Notes: generated from the sequence alone by a model not told the origin. Counted from the first letter of the stretch, positions 38,185 through 47,742 are shown. The stretch is DNA of 64,000 bases from Minwuiaceae bacterium (GCA_028278525.1 JANQEE010000045.1:62001-126000), one strand, 5' to 3'. A program made the numbers and translations.

Positions 38185-39219
38185 CTATTGCAGGCCTATC
38201 GCCTTCGACACCAGGTTGTAGTCCGCGAGCGCCCGACCGCCCATCTTCTCGGCCTTGCCTTTCCAGACGGCGCGCGCGGCCGACGCGAAAGCCTGACGGT
38301 CGACGTCGCTGTAGTCCGGCATCAGGTTGGCGTCGTCGCCCAGCTTCGCCTCCGCCTCAGCGTCGTACTTCGCAGCCGCATAGGCCTTGAAGCTTCGCGC
38401 GGTGGCTTCGTCCGCCGCCTGCTTCAACGCGCTCTTATGCGCGTCCGACAGAGCCGCGTAGGCCGACCGGGAGACGATGATGTTGAGCGGATGCAGGACA
38501 AAGGGGAAAAGATAGCTGCCGTTCGGCGCGACCTCCTGCAACGAGATCGTCGACACGTACGCCGCGGGATAGACGGCGCAGTCGACCACGCCCGTGCTCA
38601 TCGCCACGTAAAGGTCGTTTTGACCGATGACCTGGGCGGCGACGTCCAGTTTCTCGAAGGTCTCGATCTGGAACGGCTCCCAGACGCGGACCTTCTTCGC
38701 CTTCAAGTCGGCCAGGGAGTTGATGGGATCGCGGCAGAAGATATGCGTCTTGGCGGCCGCGTGACCGATGAAACCCACGAGATCGATTCCCGCCTCGTCA
38801 TAGGTTCGCCGGTAGATCTGCTTCAGCGTCGGCAACAGCTCACCGACGACGGACGGCGTGCTGACCACGCCCGGCGGCAGGGTCAGGGCGTATTCCGGCG
38901 CTTCGCGCGCCAGATAGCCGGGATACATCAGGGCCGCCTGAACCACATTGCCGCGGGGCAGCGTCCTGAGCAGGTCGACATCCTTGATGCCGAGCGACCC
39001 GCCCGCGTAGAGCTCGATGGTGAAGGAGCCGCCGGTCAGTTCCCCGACCCGATCGGCGAACCACTTGGTGTCCTGGATCTCGATGCGCGTGTCGACCGCG
39101 GCGGCGTGCATCTTCCATTTCACGTCCGCCGCCAGCGCGGGTCCGGTGGCGATGGCCACGGCCGCCGCCGCAAATAACCCCGTCGTCCACAACTTTCTTC
39201 GGTTAAGCCACGTTCTCAT
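38185..39219 (-). CDS. dctP: TRAP transporter periplasmic substrate-binding protein (DctP)
   Basis: A 344-residue periplasmic receptor. A Sec signal peptide (MRTWLNRRKLWTTGLFAAAA then cleavage near GPALAADVKW) precedes the mature protein. DctP features include WFADRVGELTGGSFTIELY near residue 55 and the strand LADLKAKKVRVW, plus GVVDCAVYP. ATG 39219 sits behind GAGGAGG, two bases after the hyuB stop. Adjacent hydantoinase genes suggest that it binds a cyclic amide/imide or related carboxylate; the ligand is unknown. Confidence 0.92.
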   Translation of the reverse strand: MRTWLNRRKLWTTGLFAAAAVAIATGPALAADVKWKMHAAAVDTRIEIQDTKWFADRVGELTGGSFTIELYAGGSLGIKDVDLLRTLPRGNVVQAALMYPGYLAREAPEYALTLPPGVVSTPSVVGELLPTLKQIYRRTYDEAGIDLVGFIGHAAAKTHIFCRDPINSLADLKAKKVRVWEPFQIETFEKLDVAAQVIGQNDLYVAMSTGVVDCAVYPAAYVSTISLQEVAPNGSYLFPFVLHPLNIIVSRSAYAALSDAHKSALKQAADEATARSFKAYAAAKYDAEAEAKLGDDANLMPDYSDVDRQAFASAARAVWKGKAEKMGGRALADYNLVSKAIGLQ

Positions 39220-39220
39220 A

Positions 39221-40960
39221 TCAGCCTCCTCTGTCATCTTCTGAGCGAGATGGTTCTTTCCTGGTGGTGCCGCCGCCGCGGTAGAGCGCCGCGGCGGCGC
39301 TTTCGGATACCTTTTCGTCGGCCCGGTCGAGCGCCAAATCGGCGCGCGGGCGCCCGCCGGGATCGCCGTACCCGCCGCCGCCGGCGGTCTCGACAATCAG
39401 CCGGTCGCCGGCGACCAAGTCGGTGACGATCTTCGACGGGACCTCCTCCGTCACGCCGGACCGTCGGTGAATGACGCTGCGGGCGCAGGCGCCCGGCAGG
39501 CCGCCGGCGTACCCCTGGGCGGGATGGAAATGCCGTTCGCCCCGATGGGTCAGCGTCATGCTTCCCTCGAGAAGCTCGAACTCCTTGATCAGCCCGAGGC
39601 CACCGCGCTGGCGTCCCGGGCCGCCGGAATCCGGTTTGAGCGCCGAACGCAGGACGCGAATCGGCGCACCGAGTTCCAAGGTCTCAATCGGGATGTTCGT
39701 GCAGTTCGTGTTGTCGGTTTCGATGACGTCGACGCCGTCGGTCCGCACGCCGGCACCGCTGCCGCCGACGAGAAGCTCTCCGGTGATGTAGCGGGTACGA
39801 TCGTCGCGCAGTCCGGCGAAGATCAGAAGCAGGAGCTGGCCGGCCGAGTCGGCGGGAATGCGGTCCGGCAGCGCATCCCGAAAAGCGCCGAGGATGGCGC
39901 CGGCGATCCGCTTGATGGCGGCCGACCGTGAATTGACCGGCGCCGGTTCGACCGGATTGACGAACGTCCCGCGCGGAAGATGGATCGATATCGGGCGGAA
40001 GCAGCCGCCATTCGACGGTATCTCCGGCCCCGCGATGGCGCGAAGCGCGAAATAGACGCCGGATTGCGACGCCGAAGGCACACAGTTGAGGGGCCCGGTC
40101 AATTGCCTGTCGGTGCCGTCGAAATCGACGTGGACCTCATCGTCCGAAACGTCGATCCGAACCTGAATCCGGACGCGGCGGTCGAGCTCGATCCCGTCAT
40201 TGTCGAAGTGGTCGGTATATCGGTAGGTGCCGTTCGGAATCGCCCGGAACGACTCACGGGTCATGCGTTCCGAGCGGTCCAGGAGGTCATCGAAGATTTG
40301 CTGCAGGTGGTCGGCGTCGAAATCCTCGGCCAGCGCCCGGAGACGGCGCGCGCCGACGGTGCAGGACGCGATCTGGGCGTTGAGGTCGCCCATCAACATG
40401 TCCGGGAAACGGACGTTCTGGCGAATGATCCGGACGAGGGTCTCGTTCTCGACGCCGGCGTCCCTGAGCTTGACCGGCGGGATCCGCAAGCCCTCCTGGT
40501 AGATGTCGGTGGCATTCGTCGGCAGCGAGCCCGGCACCATGCCGCCGAGGTCCTGATGGTGCGTGATCGTGCAGCTCACCGCGATGGGCCGCCCGCCGTG
40601 GAACACGGGAACGGCCATGGCGATGTCCGGTATGTGCGTGCCGCCGAGATAGGGGTCGTTCATGATGTAGATGTCGCCTTCCCTGGCGGCGGCGAGCGGA
40701 AAGGCGTCGAGCAACGCCCGGACGCAGGGGATCGACGCGGACAGGTGACCCGGCACCGACAGCGACAAAGAGAGAACCTCTCCTCCGGTCGTGAACAGGC
40801 TTGCCGCGGCGTCGAATCCCTCCTTCACGAGCGGGGAGAACGACGAGCGAATAAGCTTCAACTGCATCTCGTTCGAGATGCCGTCGAGCTTGTTGCGAAC
40901 CACTTCCACGGTGACGGGGTCGAGCCGCCGATCCGGGCTCATGGCGGGTACGATGTTCAT
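39221..40960 (-). CDS. hyuB: Hydantoinase B/oxoprolinase family protein (HyuB)
   Basis: A 579-residue subunit of an ATP-dependent hydantoinase/oxoprolinase-type enzyme. The N-terminus DPVTVEVVRNKLDGISNEM, the FDAAASLFTTGGEVLS segment, IMNDPYLGGTHIPDI and the GGGGYGDP C-terminal motif are classic for this family. It works with HyuA to open a five-membered ring (hydantoin, 5-oxoproline) or related acetone/acetophenone carboxylation. It starts three bases after hyuA and ends two bases before dctP, so they are one transcript. Confidence 0.94.
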   Translation of the reverse strand: MNIVPAMSPDRRLDPVTVEVVRNKLDGISNEMQLKLIRSSFSPLVKEGFDAAASLFTTGGEVLSLSLSVPGHLSASIPCVRALLDAFPLAAAREGDIYIMNDPYLGGTHIPDIAMAVPVFHGGRPIAVSCTITHHQDLGGMVPGSLPTNATDIYQEGLRIPPVKLRDAGVENETLVRIIRQNVRFPDMLMGDLNAQIASCTVGARRLRALAEDFDADHLQQIFDDLLDRSERMTRESFRAIPNGTYRYTDHFDNDGIELDRRVRIQVRIDVSDDEVHVDFDGTDRQLTGPLNCVPSASQSGVYFALRAIAGPEIPSNGGCFRPISIHLPRGTFVNPVEPAPVNSRSAAIKRIAGAILGAFRDALPDRIPADSAGQLLLLIFAGLRDDRTRYITGELLVGGSGAGVRTDGVDVIETDNTNCTNIPIETLELGAPIRVLRSALKPDSGGPGRQRGGLGLIKEFELLEGSMTLTHRGERHFHPAQGYAGGLPGACARSVIHRRSGVTEEVPSKIVTDLVAGDRLIVETAGGGGYGDPGGRPRADLALDRADEKVSESAAAALYRGGGTTRKEPSRSEDDRGG

Positions 40961-40963
40961 GGC

Positions 40964-43027
40964 TCAGCGATCCGGCAACCGGGCAAGCAGAAGGTTGCCG
41001 CCTTGGTCTACCGCGAACGACCAGGCCGGCGGAACGAGGACCGTCGTGTCTTTCTGTTCGATGACGACCGGCCCGTCGGCCGCGTATCCGGCCGGCAAGG
41101 CGTCGCGCCGCAGCACCGTCGCCAGCATCCTGCCCACGCCGGGAAGAACGACCTCCCGTCCCGCGGCGCCGTCGACGGCAAACGCCGACGGAAGGTCGAT
41201 CCTCGGCGTTCGAGCCGTCACATATGCTTGGCGGACCACACGAAGATTGACCACACGAACCGGGCCGTCATTGCTCTGTCCGAAAACGCGGTCGTGCGTT
41301 TCATGGAACGCCTGCCGAAGCGAGCCGAGCGGATCGGCGTGGTCCAGATCGACCGGCACTTCGAGATGAAACGATTGCCCGTCGTAGCAGAGATCGGCAA
41401 AGCGCTGGAGATCACTATCGCCGAGTTCCTGCCCGTCCGCCCGGGCGGCCTCGATGCAGTCGGCATCCAGTGCAGCGAAGGCATCGGCGAGCGCTTTCGG
41501 GTCGAGCGCCTCGAGGGCTTGCAGCAACGGCCTGGAAAACTCGTGCTCGACGGCGGCAGAGAGCAGGCCGTCGGCAGCCAGGACACCCGGATGATGCGGA
41601 ACCAGGATGCGCCCGATGCCGAGCTGGTCGGCCAGAGCCGTGGCGTGCAGGCCGCCGGCACCGCCCATCGGGACCAGGGCAAAAGCCCGGGGATCGAAAC
41701 CCTGCTTAATGGAAACGAAGCGAACGCCTTCGGCCATCTGGCCGTTGAGCACCCTGTGAATGCCTAGCGCCGCCTCTTCGACGGTCACGCCAAGCGGTCG
41801 GGCGATCTTCTCCTCAACAACCTGGAACGACAGCCGTGGATCGAGCACGAGGCTGCCGCCCGCGAAGTAATCCGGATTTAGGTAGCCAAGCACGATCGAG
41901 GCGTCCGTAACCGTGGCTTCCGCGCCACCCCGGCCGTAGCAGGCCGGTCCCGGCATCGACCCGGCAGACTGGGGCCCGACCTTCAGCCCACCGGCGCTGT
42001 CTATCCACGCGATGCTGCCGCCGCCGGCGCCAATGGCATTGACGTCGACCATGGAGACCCGCACCGGATAACCGGCGACGTCGCCTTCCGGCCGGGTAAT
42101 CGCCTTCCCATCCGCAATCAGGGCGATGTCGCAGCTGGTGCCGCCGATATCGACCGTGATGACGTTGCGATGCCCGCCTGCTTCCGCCGTGGTTTTGCCG
42201 CCAACGATGCCGCCGGCAGGCCCGGAGAGCGTCAACCGTACGGGTCGGCGGCGGGCGCTCTGCACCGAGGCGATACCGCCGCGGGACTGCATGACCTGCA
42301 ACGGGGCACGAATGGCCTTGTCGCGAAGGCCGGCCTCCAGATTGCGGAGGTAGGTGTCGACGACCGGCTTTACATAAGCGTCGAAGGCGGTGGCTACGGT
42401 TCGCTCGTACTCGCGTTCCGCGGGGTCGACCTCGCTTGAAATCGAAACGGCAAGCCCCGGCGCCATCTCGCGAATAATGTCTCGGGTGCGCCGTTCGTGG
42501 CCCGGCATGCGGAACGAGAAGAGGTAGGAAACCGCGATAGCCTCGACATCCCGGCTCAGGAGATCCTGCACCGCGGCGCGAACGGTCGCTTCTTCGAGCG
42601 GAACCAGCACCGTTCCGTCGGCACCGACACGCTCGATCACTTCCTTGCGGAAGCGACGAGGCGCCAGGTACGTCGGCGTCTCCTGCCCGAGTATCAGATC
42701 GTAAAGGCCGCTCCGCATCTGACGGCCGATCTCGAGGATGTCCCTGAACCCCTTGGTCGTCAGCAGACCGAGGCGGGCGCCCTTACGCTCAATAATCGCG
42801 TTGGTGGCGACAGTTGTCCCATGCACGAAACGCGTGATTTCAGCGGGATCGATACGACATTCGGACACGAGCCTATCGACCGCCGTCAGAACGGCGCGGC
42901 TGGGATCGTCAGGCGTGCTCGGCACCTTGGCGAGAAAAGAGAAACCGTCGGGCCCTCGGCAAACCATATCGGTGAAGGTGCCGCCCGTATCGATGCCGAT
43001 CTCAAATCGTGGTGGGTGTGCATTCAT
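40964..43027 (-). CDS. hyuA: Hydantoinase A/oxoprolinase family protein (HyuA)
   Basis: A 687-residue ASKHA-fold subunit. The N-terminal FEIGIDTGGTFTDMVCR phosphate loop, VHGTTVATNAIIERKGARLG, the central TLSGPAGGIVGGK and VDIGGTSCDIALI loops, and GAGGGSIAW are intact, so ATP binding is expected. Together with HyuB it should hydrolyse a cyclic amide in an ATP-dependent way. Transcription appears to start upstream of the TetR gene 54 bases away. Confidence 0.95.
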   Translation of the reverse strand: MNAHPPRFEIGIDTGGTFTDMVCRGPDGFSFLAKVPSTPDDPSRAVLTAVDRLVSECRIDPAEITRFVHGTTVATNAIIERKGARLGLLTTKGFRDILEIGRQMRSGLYDLILGQETPTYLAPRRFRKEVIERVGADGTVLVPLEEATVRAAVQDLLSRDVEAIAVSYLFSFRMPGHERRTRDIIREMAPGLAVSISSEVDPAEREYERTVATAFDAYVKPVVDTYLRNLEAGLRDKAIRAPLQVMQSRGGIASVQSARRRPVRLTLSGPAGGIVGGKTTAEAGGHRNVITVDIGGTSCDIALIADGKAITRPEGDVAGYPVRVSMVDVNAIGAGGGSIAWIDSAGGLKVGPQSAGSMPGPACYGRGGAEATVTDASIVLGYLNPDYFAGGSLVLDPRLSFQVVEEKIARPLGVTVEEAALGIHRVLNGQMAEGVRFVSIKQGFDPRAFALVPMGGAGGLHATALADQLGIGRILVPHHPGVLAADGLLSAAVEHEFSRPLLQALEALDPKALADAFAALDADCIEAARADGQELGDSDLQRFADLCYDGQSFHLEVPVDLDHADPLGSLRQAFHETHDRVFGQSNDGPVRVVNLRVVRQAYVTARTPRIDLPSAFAVDGAAGREVVLPGVGRMLATVLRRDALPAGYAADGPVVIEQKDTTVLVPPAWSFAVDQGGNLLLARLPDR

Positions 43028-43081
43028 GGTCGGATGTCGCGTCGCCCGCCGTTCGGGGCTCCCTCTCCTTTGCCGTGACGC

Positions 43082-43753
43082 CTAGTGCCGTGGCGGTTCG
43101 GCCCGCGCACCCGAACGCAGAGCATCGACGACAAAGGTCTTGAGCAGCGCACGCTGCCGGGCGAAGAAGGCTTCGTCCTTCTCGAACACGCTGTAGAAAG
43201 CGAAGCCGCGCAGCATGGCCAACGTCGTATGCATCACGTCGACGACAACCTGCTCGGAGGCGGCGTCGTCCCTGAAGAAGGACCACCAGAGGTCGGCGAA
43301 GATCCTGAGCGACCGGGAACGATGGGCGACCGCCTCCTCGCGCAGATGCGGCTCGGCGCGGGTGCCGAGAAACAACTCCCAAACGGCGACGTAGCGCGGA
43401 CTGCAATAGACGTCCCACAATCGGGCGACGAGGGTCTCGACCCGGCTTTCGAGGGCCTCGCCCCTCCCGGGATCCATGCTCATCTGCGTCGTCAATTCGA
43501 GCAGCAGCTGATCGAAAGTCTCCATCAGCAGCTCGTCCTTCGAGCCGAAATGATGCTGCATGGCGCCGAGCGAAACGCCCGCGCGCCGGGCGATCCGGGT
43601 CGTCGTCGCGTTAGCGTAGCCGCCTTCGGCAAGCAGGCCGATGGTCGCTTCGATGAGCGCGTTGCGCGTCTCGGCGCGGCGCTCTTCCTGTGTCCGGCGT
43701 CGGGGCTTGTTCGGATGTGCAGGCGCGTTCGCGGCCACAGGTTCATTGTCCAT
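43082..43753 (-). CDS. TetR-family transcriptional regulator
   Basis: A 223-residue regulator. The N-terminal TetR helix-turn-helix is clear: RNALIEATIGLLAEGGYANA, TRIARRAGVSLGAMQHHF and KDELLMETFDQLL (residues about 28-82). The C-terminal ligand domain is helical and typical for the family. It is the first gene of the module A transcript, so it probably represses its own operon; an AT-rich imperfect inverted repeat at 43781-43804 is a candidate operator. Confidence 0.93.
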   Translation of the reverse strand: MDNEPVAANAPAHPNKPRRRTQEERRAETRNALIEATIGLLAEGGYANATTTRIARRAGVSLGAMQHHFGSKDELLMETFDQLLLELTTQMSMDPGRGEALESRVETLVARLWDVYCSPRYVAVWELFLGTRAEPHLREEAVAHRSRSLRIFADLWWSFFRDDAASEQVVVDVMHTTLAMLRGFAFYSVFEKDEAFFARQRALLKTFVVDALRSGARAEPPRH

Positions 43754-43780
43754 CAGCGTATCCCTTTCTCATATATAACA

Positions 43781-43804
43781 TACAATAATTGTTTATTATA
43801 TTGT
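43781..43804. promoter_or_regulatory. Candidate TetR operator/promoter region of module A
   Basis: In the AT-rich 5' region of the tetR-hyuAB-dctPQM transcript, ACAATAATTG at 43782 is followed by an approximate mirror, ATTATATTGT, forming an imperfect inverted repeat. Its position 28 bases upstream of the tetR ATG suits autoregulation. This is a pattern observation, not proof. Confidence 0.4.
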
Positions 43805-43941
43805 CAAGATAATTCGCTGAATGAAATCTCGGGATACCGCCAAGGCTGGCCGGCACGGTTCGGTACGTCATGGAGATCAAGAATTCCGAAAGCCTGAATC
43901 CGCCCGGTTAAGTCACCTTGGATGCTCCAAGATGAGCGACG

Positions 43942-44052
43942 GTCGAGCGGGTGCCGATCGACGACGCGGACCTGAGCCGCAAGCGGCGCGCCGAAGTCGT
44001 CGACAAGATGCCGGCGGCCTACATCCTGCTGGACGGGATTAAGGCGGGGTGA
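43942..44052 (+). pseudogene. Detached 3' end of ruvX (copy 2)
   Basis: The 111 bases translate, in the ruvX frame, as VERVPIDDADLSRKRRAEVV then DKMPAAYILLDGIKAG and a TGA stop, matching the last 40 codons of intact ruvX with a three-codon deletion (9 bases) and scattered substitutions. There is no start or catalytic N-terminus. Upstream homology fades within about 10-20 bases. It lies exactly at the boundary between module A (TetR side) and module B (decarboxylase end), in the same orientation as intact ruvX. Confidence 0.93.
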
Positions 44053-44054
44053 GA

Positions 44055-45326
44055 TCAGCTGCCGTAGCTCGCCTGTCCCCTGCTTCTCGCCAGCTTTCCC
44101 GCTCTGGCCTCGGCGATCGTCGCCTCGAGATCGGCGGCGAATGGATCGACGATTGCGCCGTGGCGGAAGTTTAGAAGCAGGTTCATGCCGGCCGGGTCGA
44201 CCAGGGGCCCGAACCGCCAGCCCTTCGCCGTCATCCCGTCGCGGACCGCGGCCATGTCCGGCACCCCGTCACCGCCGATGCCGAGAATGCCGGCCATCGG
44301 CCGGCCGAGAACGCGAACACCGTCAATACGGTCGACCTCGGCCGTCAAAAGACGCCTGACCTTCAGGATCGTTTCGACGCGGTCGCGGTAGCCCTCGTAG
44401 CCCAGGTAGTTCATCACGGCCCAGGCGGAGGCAACGGCACCGCCCGGCCGCGAGCCCGCGATCGTCATCGTGGTGAACGCGCCGGTCGGCCAATCGTCGA
44501 ACGAGAACCTCTGGAAGTCGCCGAGCGCCCGGTCACGGACCAGTAGTAGCGATGCACCGCGGCTGACGTAGCCGTATTTGTGCAGGTCGACCGACATCGA
44601 GGTAACGCCAGCCAGCGAAAAGTCGAAATCCGGAACCGGCTCGCCAAGGTCGCGCGCGAAAGGCAGAAAGAATCCGCCGACACAGGCATCGACGTGGAGC
44701 CAGAGGCGATGCCGGGCCGCCAAGGCCGCCAGTTCGGCAACCGGATCGACGGAGCCGACCGGATAAGGCGGCGCAGAGCCGACGATCATGACGGTGTTGT
44801 CGTTGATCGCGGCGGCCATCACCGACGGGTCCGCGCGGAAATCCCGGTCGGTCGGCACGCGCACGACCCGCAGGCCGAGCATGTCCGCGGCCTTGTTGAA
44901 GGCAGCATGACCGGTTCGCGCGACCACGATCTCGCCGGGGCCGGTCATCGGCCGCATGGCGCGCGCCTGGTCGCGGGCGGCCTTTACAGCCAGGATGATG
45001 CTTTCGGTTCCGCCCGACGTCATCGTGCCGCCGGCGGCGTCCGGCGCATTCAGCAGTTCGAGCACCATGCCGACGACCTTGTCGGCCATGGCAGGCAGGC
45101 TGGGATAGAGAAGATTGCCGTAGAGAAGGTTGTCCCCGCGGAAAAGCGTGTAGGCCTCCCACGCCACGCGCGCGACGTCCTCGCCCGCATCGTAAGCGGC
45201 CTTGAGATTGCTCAGGTCGTTCCACTCGAGATCGCCAGCACGACGCCGTTGCAACTCGTCCCGCAGATCCGGCCAGGCACGTCCCTGCCGGGCGAACTTC
45301 CGGTTACTCCCCGCGTTGTCCCCCAC
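44055..45326 (-). CDS. PLP-dependent decarboxylase/lyase (group II, sphingosine-phosphate-lyase-like)
   Basis: A 423-residue fold-type I PLP enzyme. The substrate/cofactor region is GGTMTSGGTESIILAVKAAR (residues 99-118), HVDACVGGFF (Asp 213) pairs with the pyridine nitrogen and the Schiff-base lysine is in SVDLHKYGYV (Lys 250). This order fits the aromatic/glutamate decarboxylase-sphingosine phosphate lyase group (also MfnA-like). It would decarboxylate an amino acid or split a phospho-amino alcohol. It ends two bases after the ruvX fragment, on the opposite strand, and is divergent from the ABC importer operon. Confidence 0.92.
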   Translation of the reverse strand: MGDNAGSNRKFARQGRAWPDLRDELQRRRAGDLEWNDLSNLKAAYDAGEDVARVAWEAYTLFRGDNLLYGNLLYPSLPAMADKVVGMVLELLNAPDAAGGTMTSGGTESIILAVKAARDQARAMRPMTGPGEIVVARTGHAAFNKAADMLGLRVVRVPTDRDFRADPSVMAAAINDNTVMIVGSAPPYPVGSVDPVAELAALAARHRLWLHVDACVGGFFLPFARDLGEPVPDFDFSLAGVTSMSVDLHKYGYVSRGASLLLVRDRALGDFQRFSFDDWPTGAFTTMTIAGSRPGGAVASAWAVMNYLGYEGYRDRVETILKVRRLLTAEVDRIDGVRVLGRPMAGILGIGGDGVPDMAAVRDGMTAKGWRFGPLVDPAGMNLLLNFRHGAIVDPFAADLEATIAEARAGKLARSRGQASYGS

Positions 45327-45630
45327 TGTGTCATCTCCCGGCTAACGGCAATCGGTCCTGCGCCTCGGACGGCGTCTCCGTAATTTTGTTATATCAAATA
45401 TAATTGGCTGTCAATGTGGAGGATAACGCCGATAGGACCGGATAGCCAATCGAGTATTCGGCTTTATATATGAATTTAGGCGACCATTGCGATACGGCTG
45501 TAATTTGATTCAAATTTTGCTATAACAAATTTGTTGCCGCAAAATGGGGCGCGTGCTAGTGAATCGGCGATGCCAAGCAACAACGCCACGCATAAGCACG
45601 GCGGATTAAGGGAGCAAACGCGGGAGAGAC
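45327..45630. promoter_or_regulatory. Divergent promoter region with two matching operator-like boxes
   Basis: This AT-rich region separates the decarboxylase gene (minus) from the ABC operon (plus). TTTGTTATATCAAA (45385-45398) and TTTGCTATAACAAA (45516-45529) are 14-base near-palindromes; the reverse complement of the first matches the second at 13 of 14 positions. A related TTTGATTCAAA sits at 45504-45514. One box flanks each gene, as expected for a regulator controlling both directions, possibly the module's GntR protein. Confidence 0.55.
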
Positions 45631-46827
45631 ATGCCGAACAGTCAGCCACTATCGGCAATCGAGACCGCCGGCCCGGAAGCCACGTCGGACCAGCGGGACG
45701 ATGCGCGACCGTCGACAGGCGTAGGCGCCCCCGTCGAGATCCGCGGCCTGTCGAAGCATTTCGGCCGCGTCGTCGCAATCGATGACGTTTCGTTAGACAT
45801 AAATCCGGGCGAGTTCGTCGCCCTGCTCGGGCCAAGCGGGTCGGGCAAGACCACGATATTGATGTCCATCGCCGGCTTCGAGCAACCGACCTCGGGCCGG
45901 ATACGCGTCGCCGGCCGCGACGTCGTACCGCTGCCGGCGAACAAACGAAATATCGGCATGGTGTTCCAGAAGTATGCGCTGTTTCCGCATCTTTCAGTCG
46001 CCGATAACATCTCCTTTCCCCTGGAAATGCGCGGCTGGGCCAAAAGCCGGCGTGCGGAAGCCGTACAACGCGCGCTGGAGACCGTGCGTCTGGAAGGCTA
46101 CGCGGAACGGATGCCGTCCCAGCTCTCCGGCGGTCAGCAGCAGAGGGTCGCGCTGGCCCGCGCCATCGTTTTCGAGCCGCCCGTGCTGTTGATGGACGAG
46201 CCGCTCGGCGCACTCGACAAGAAGCTTCGCGAAGAGCTGCAGCTCGAGATCAAGCGCCTGCAACAGCGACTCGGCATCACCGTGCTGTTCGTAACCCACG
46301 ACCAGGGCGAGGCGCTCGCCATGGCCGACCGCGTGGCCGTCATGAACCAAGGCCGCATCGAGCAGATCGACACGCCACAGGTCCTGTACAACGAGCCGGA
46401 GACGCTGTTCGTCGCGGATTTCGTCGGCGACTCGAACCTCCTGACAGGCGTCATGGCCGATGCCGGCCCGCCGGGCCTCGGGCGTCTGCGACTGACCGCC
46501 GGCGATTGCGTGTCGGGTCGCGTGGCGACGAGCGGCGACGGGAATCCGGCGGCGGGCCGGCCGGCGACGCTGATGGTTCGCCCGGAGAACGTGAGGCTCC
46601 GCCCCGCCGAAACATGGGGGACGAGCGATGGGCCGACCGGCACAGTGCGCGACATCGTCTTCGGCGGCGCAACGAACATGTTCGTGGTGGAGCTTCACGG
46701 TGGGGAACTGCGCGCCCAAATTCCGGCGGGCCCGGGCGGCAACGGCCGGATCGGCGTCGGCGACCGCGTCGAGATTTCGTGGGACGACCGCAACGCCATG
46801 ATTTTCCCGGCCGAGCGGAGCACCTGA
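45631..46827 (+). CDS. ABC importer ATP-binding protein (spermidine/putrescine PotA type)
   Basis: A 398-residue ATPase of the polyamine/opine/phosphonate importer class. Walker A is GPSGSGKTT, the signature LSGGQQQRVALARAI and Walker B LLMDEPLGALD, with the PotA-like KNIGMVFQ-type Q-loop (RNIGMVFQKYALFPHLSV). A C-terminal TOBE domain begins after about residue 280. It starts the four-gene importer operon, with a 3-base gap to the first permease. Confidence 0.94.
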   Translation: MPNSQPLSAIETAGPEATSDQRDDARPSTGVGAPVEIRGLSKHFGRVVAIDDVSLDINPGEFVALLGPSGSGKTTILMSIAGFEQPTSGRIRVAGRDVVPLPANKRNIGMVFQKYALFPHLSVADNISFPLEMRGWAKSRRAEAVQRALETVRLEGYAERMPSQLSGGQQQRVALARAIVFEPPVLLMDEPLGALDKKLREELQLEIKRLQQRLGITVLFVTHDQGEALAMADRVAVMNQGRIEQIDTPQVLYNEPETLFVADFVGDSNLLTGVMADAGPPGLGRLRLTAGDCVSGRVATSGDGNPAAGRPATLMVRPENVRLRPAETWGTSDGPTGTVRDIVFGGATNMFVVELHGGELRAQIPAGPGGNGRIGVGDRVEISWDDRNAMIFPAERST

Positions 46828-46830
46828 TCG

Positions 46831-47742
46831 ATGACCGCCGTCACGGTCGGCAGGACGAAAACCGCTTCCGGAAGCGGCCGGTTCGCCGTGCGGTCGTCGG
46901 GGCGCGAGCTGTCGCCGACAATCAGCTGGCTGATCCTTCTGCCGACCCTGGTCCTGTTTGCCTTCGTCTTCGTCGCACCCGTATTGGGCCTGGTCAAGAC
47001 GAGCCTGTTCGATCCGGACTTCACGTTCCGCCACTACCGCCTGCTGTTCACCGAGGAACTGTTTATCCGGATCATCTGGCGCACGCTTTGGATAAGCGCC
47101 CTAGTCGCGCTGCTCACGCTCCTGCTCGGCTATCCGGTGGCGCTTCTGATGGCGCGGCTCAAGGGCTATGGCGCGCTGATCATCGCCGGCTGCGTCCTGC
47201 TGCCGCTTTGGATCAGCGTCCTTGTCCGCAGCTACGCCTGGGTGGTGCTGTTGGCGAAGAACGGCGTCGTTACGGCGACGTTGCGCGACCTCGGGCTGAT
47301 CGGCGAGAGCACCCGTTTCATGTATACGGACGGCGCCGTAATCGTGGCCATGACCCATGTGCTGCTGCCGTTCATGGTCCTGCCGCTTTACGCCAGCCTG
47401 AACGCCATCTCGGACGACCTGGTGCGGGCGGCGAGAGGATTGGGCGCGAGCGACCTGCGCGCGTTCTTCAGGGTGACCTTGCCGCTCAGCCTGCCCGGCG
47501 TCACTTCCGGCGTGATCCTGGTTTTCGTCATCTCGCTCGGCTTCTTCGTTACCCCTGCCCTGGTCGGCGGCCCGAAGTCGATGATGGCAGCGATGCTGAT
47601 CGGTCAGGAAGCGTCCTACGGCGGCAATTGGGGGCTGGCCGCCGCTCTGTCTGCGGTCCTGTTCATCGGCGCGCTTGCGATCGTCGCGATGTTCGGCCGT
47701 TTCATCCGCCTGGACGGCAGCGCGGCGGGGGGCGGCCGATGA
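46831..47742 (+). CDS. ABC importer permease (PotB type)
   Basis: A 303-residue inner-membrane protein with about six transmembrane segments after a long polar N-terminus (about 35 residues). The EAA loop reads LVRAARGLGASDLRAFFRVT, the contact site for the ATPase. It overlaps the next permease gene by four bases (ATGA). Together they form a polyamine-type transmembrane channel. Confidence 0.93.
   Translation: MTAVTVGRTKTASGSGRFAVRSSGRELSPTISWLILLPTLVLFAFVFVAPVLGLVKTSLFDPDFTFRHYRLLFTEELFIRIIWRTLWISALVALLTLLLGYPVALLMARLKGYGALIIAGCVLLPLWISVLVRSYAWVVLLAKNGVVTATLRDLGLIGESTRFMYTDGAVIVAMTHVLLPFMVLPLYASLNAISDDLVRAARGLGASDLRAFFRVTLPLSLPGVTSGVILVFVISLGFFVTPALVGGPKSMMAAMLIGQEASYGGNWGLAAALSAVLFIGALAIVAMFGRFIRLDGSAAGGGR

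Noticed and set aside
36255-43941. Module A as a composite transposon
   Set aside because: No IS ends or transposase genes flank it; the ruvX tails explain the borders better.
46506-47738. Upstream extension of the PotC-type permease frame
   Set aside because: It overlaps the ATPase and first permease in another frame and has no membrane or ABC features.
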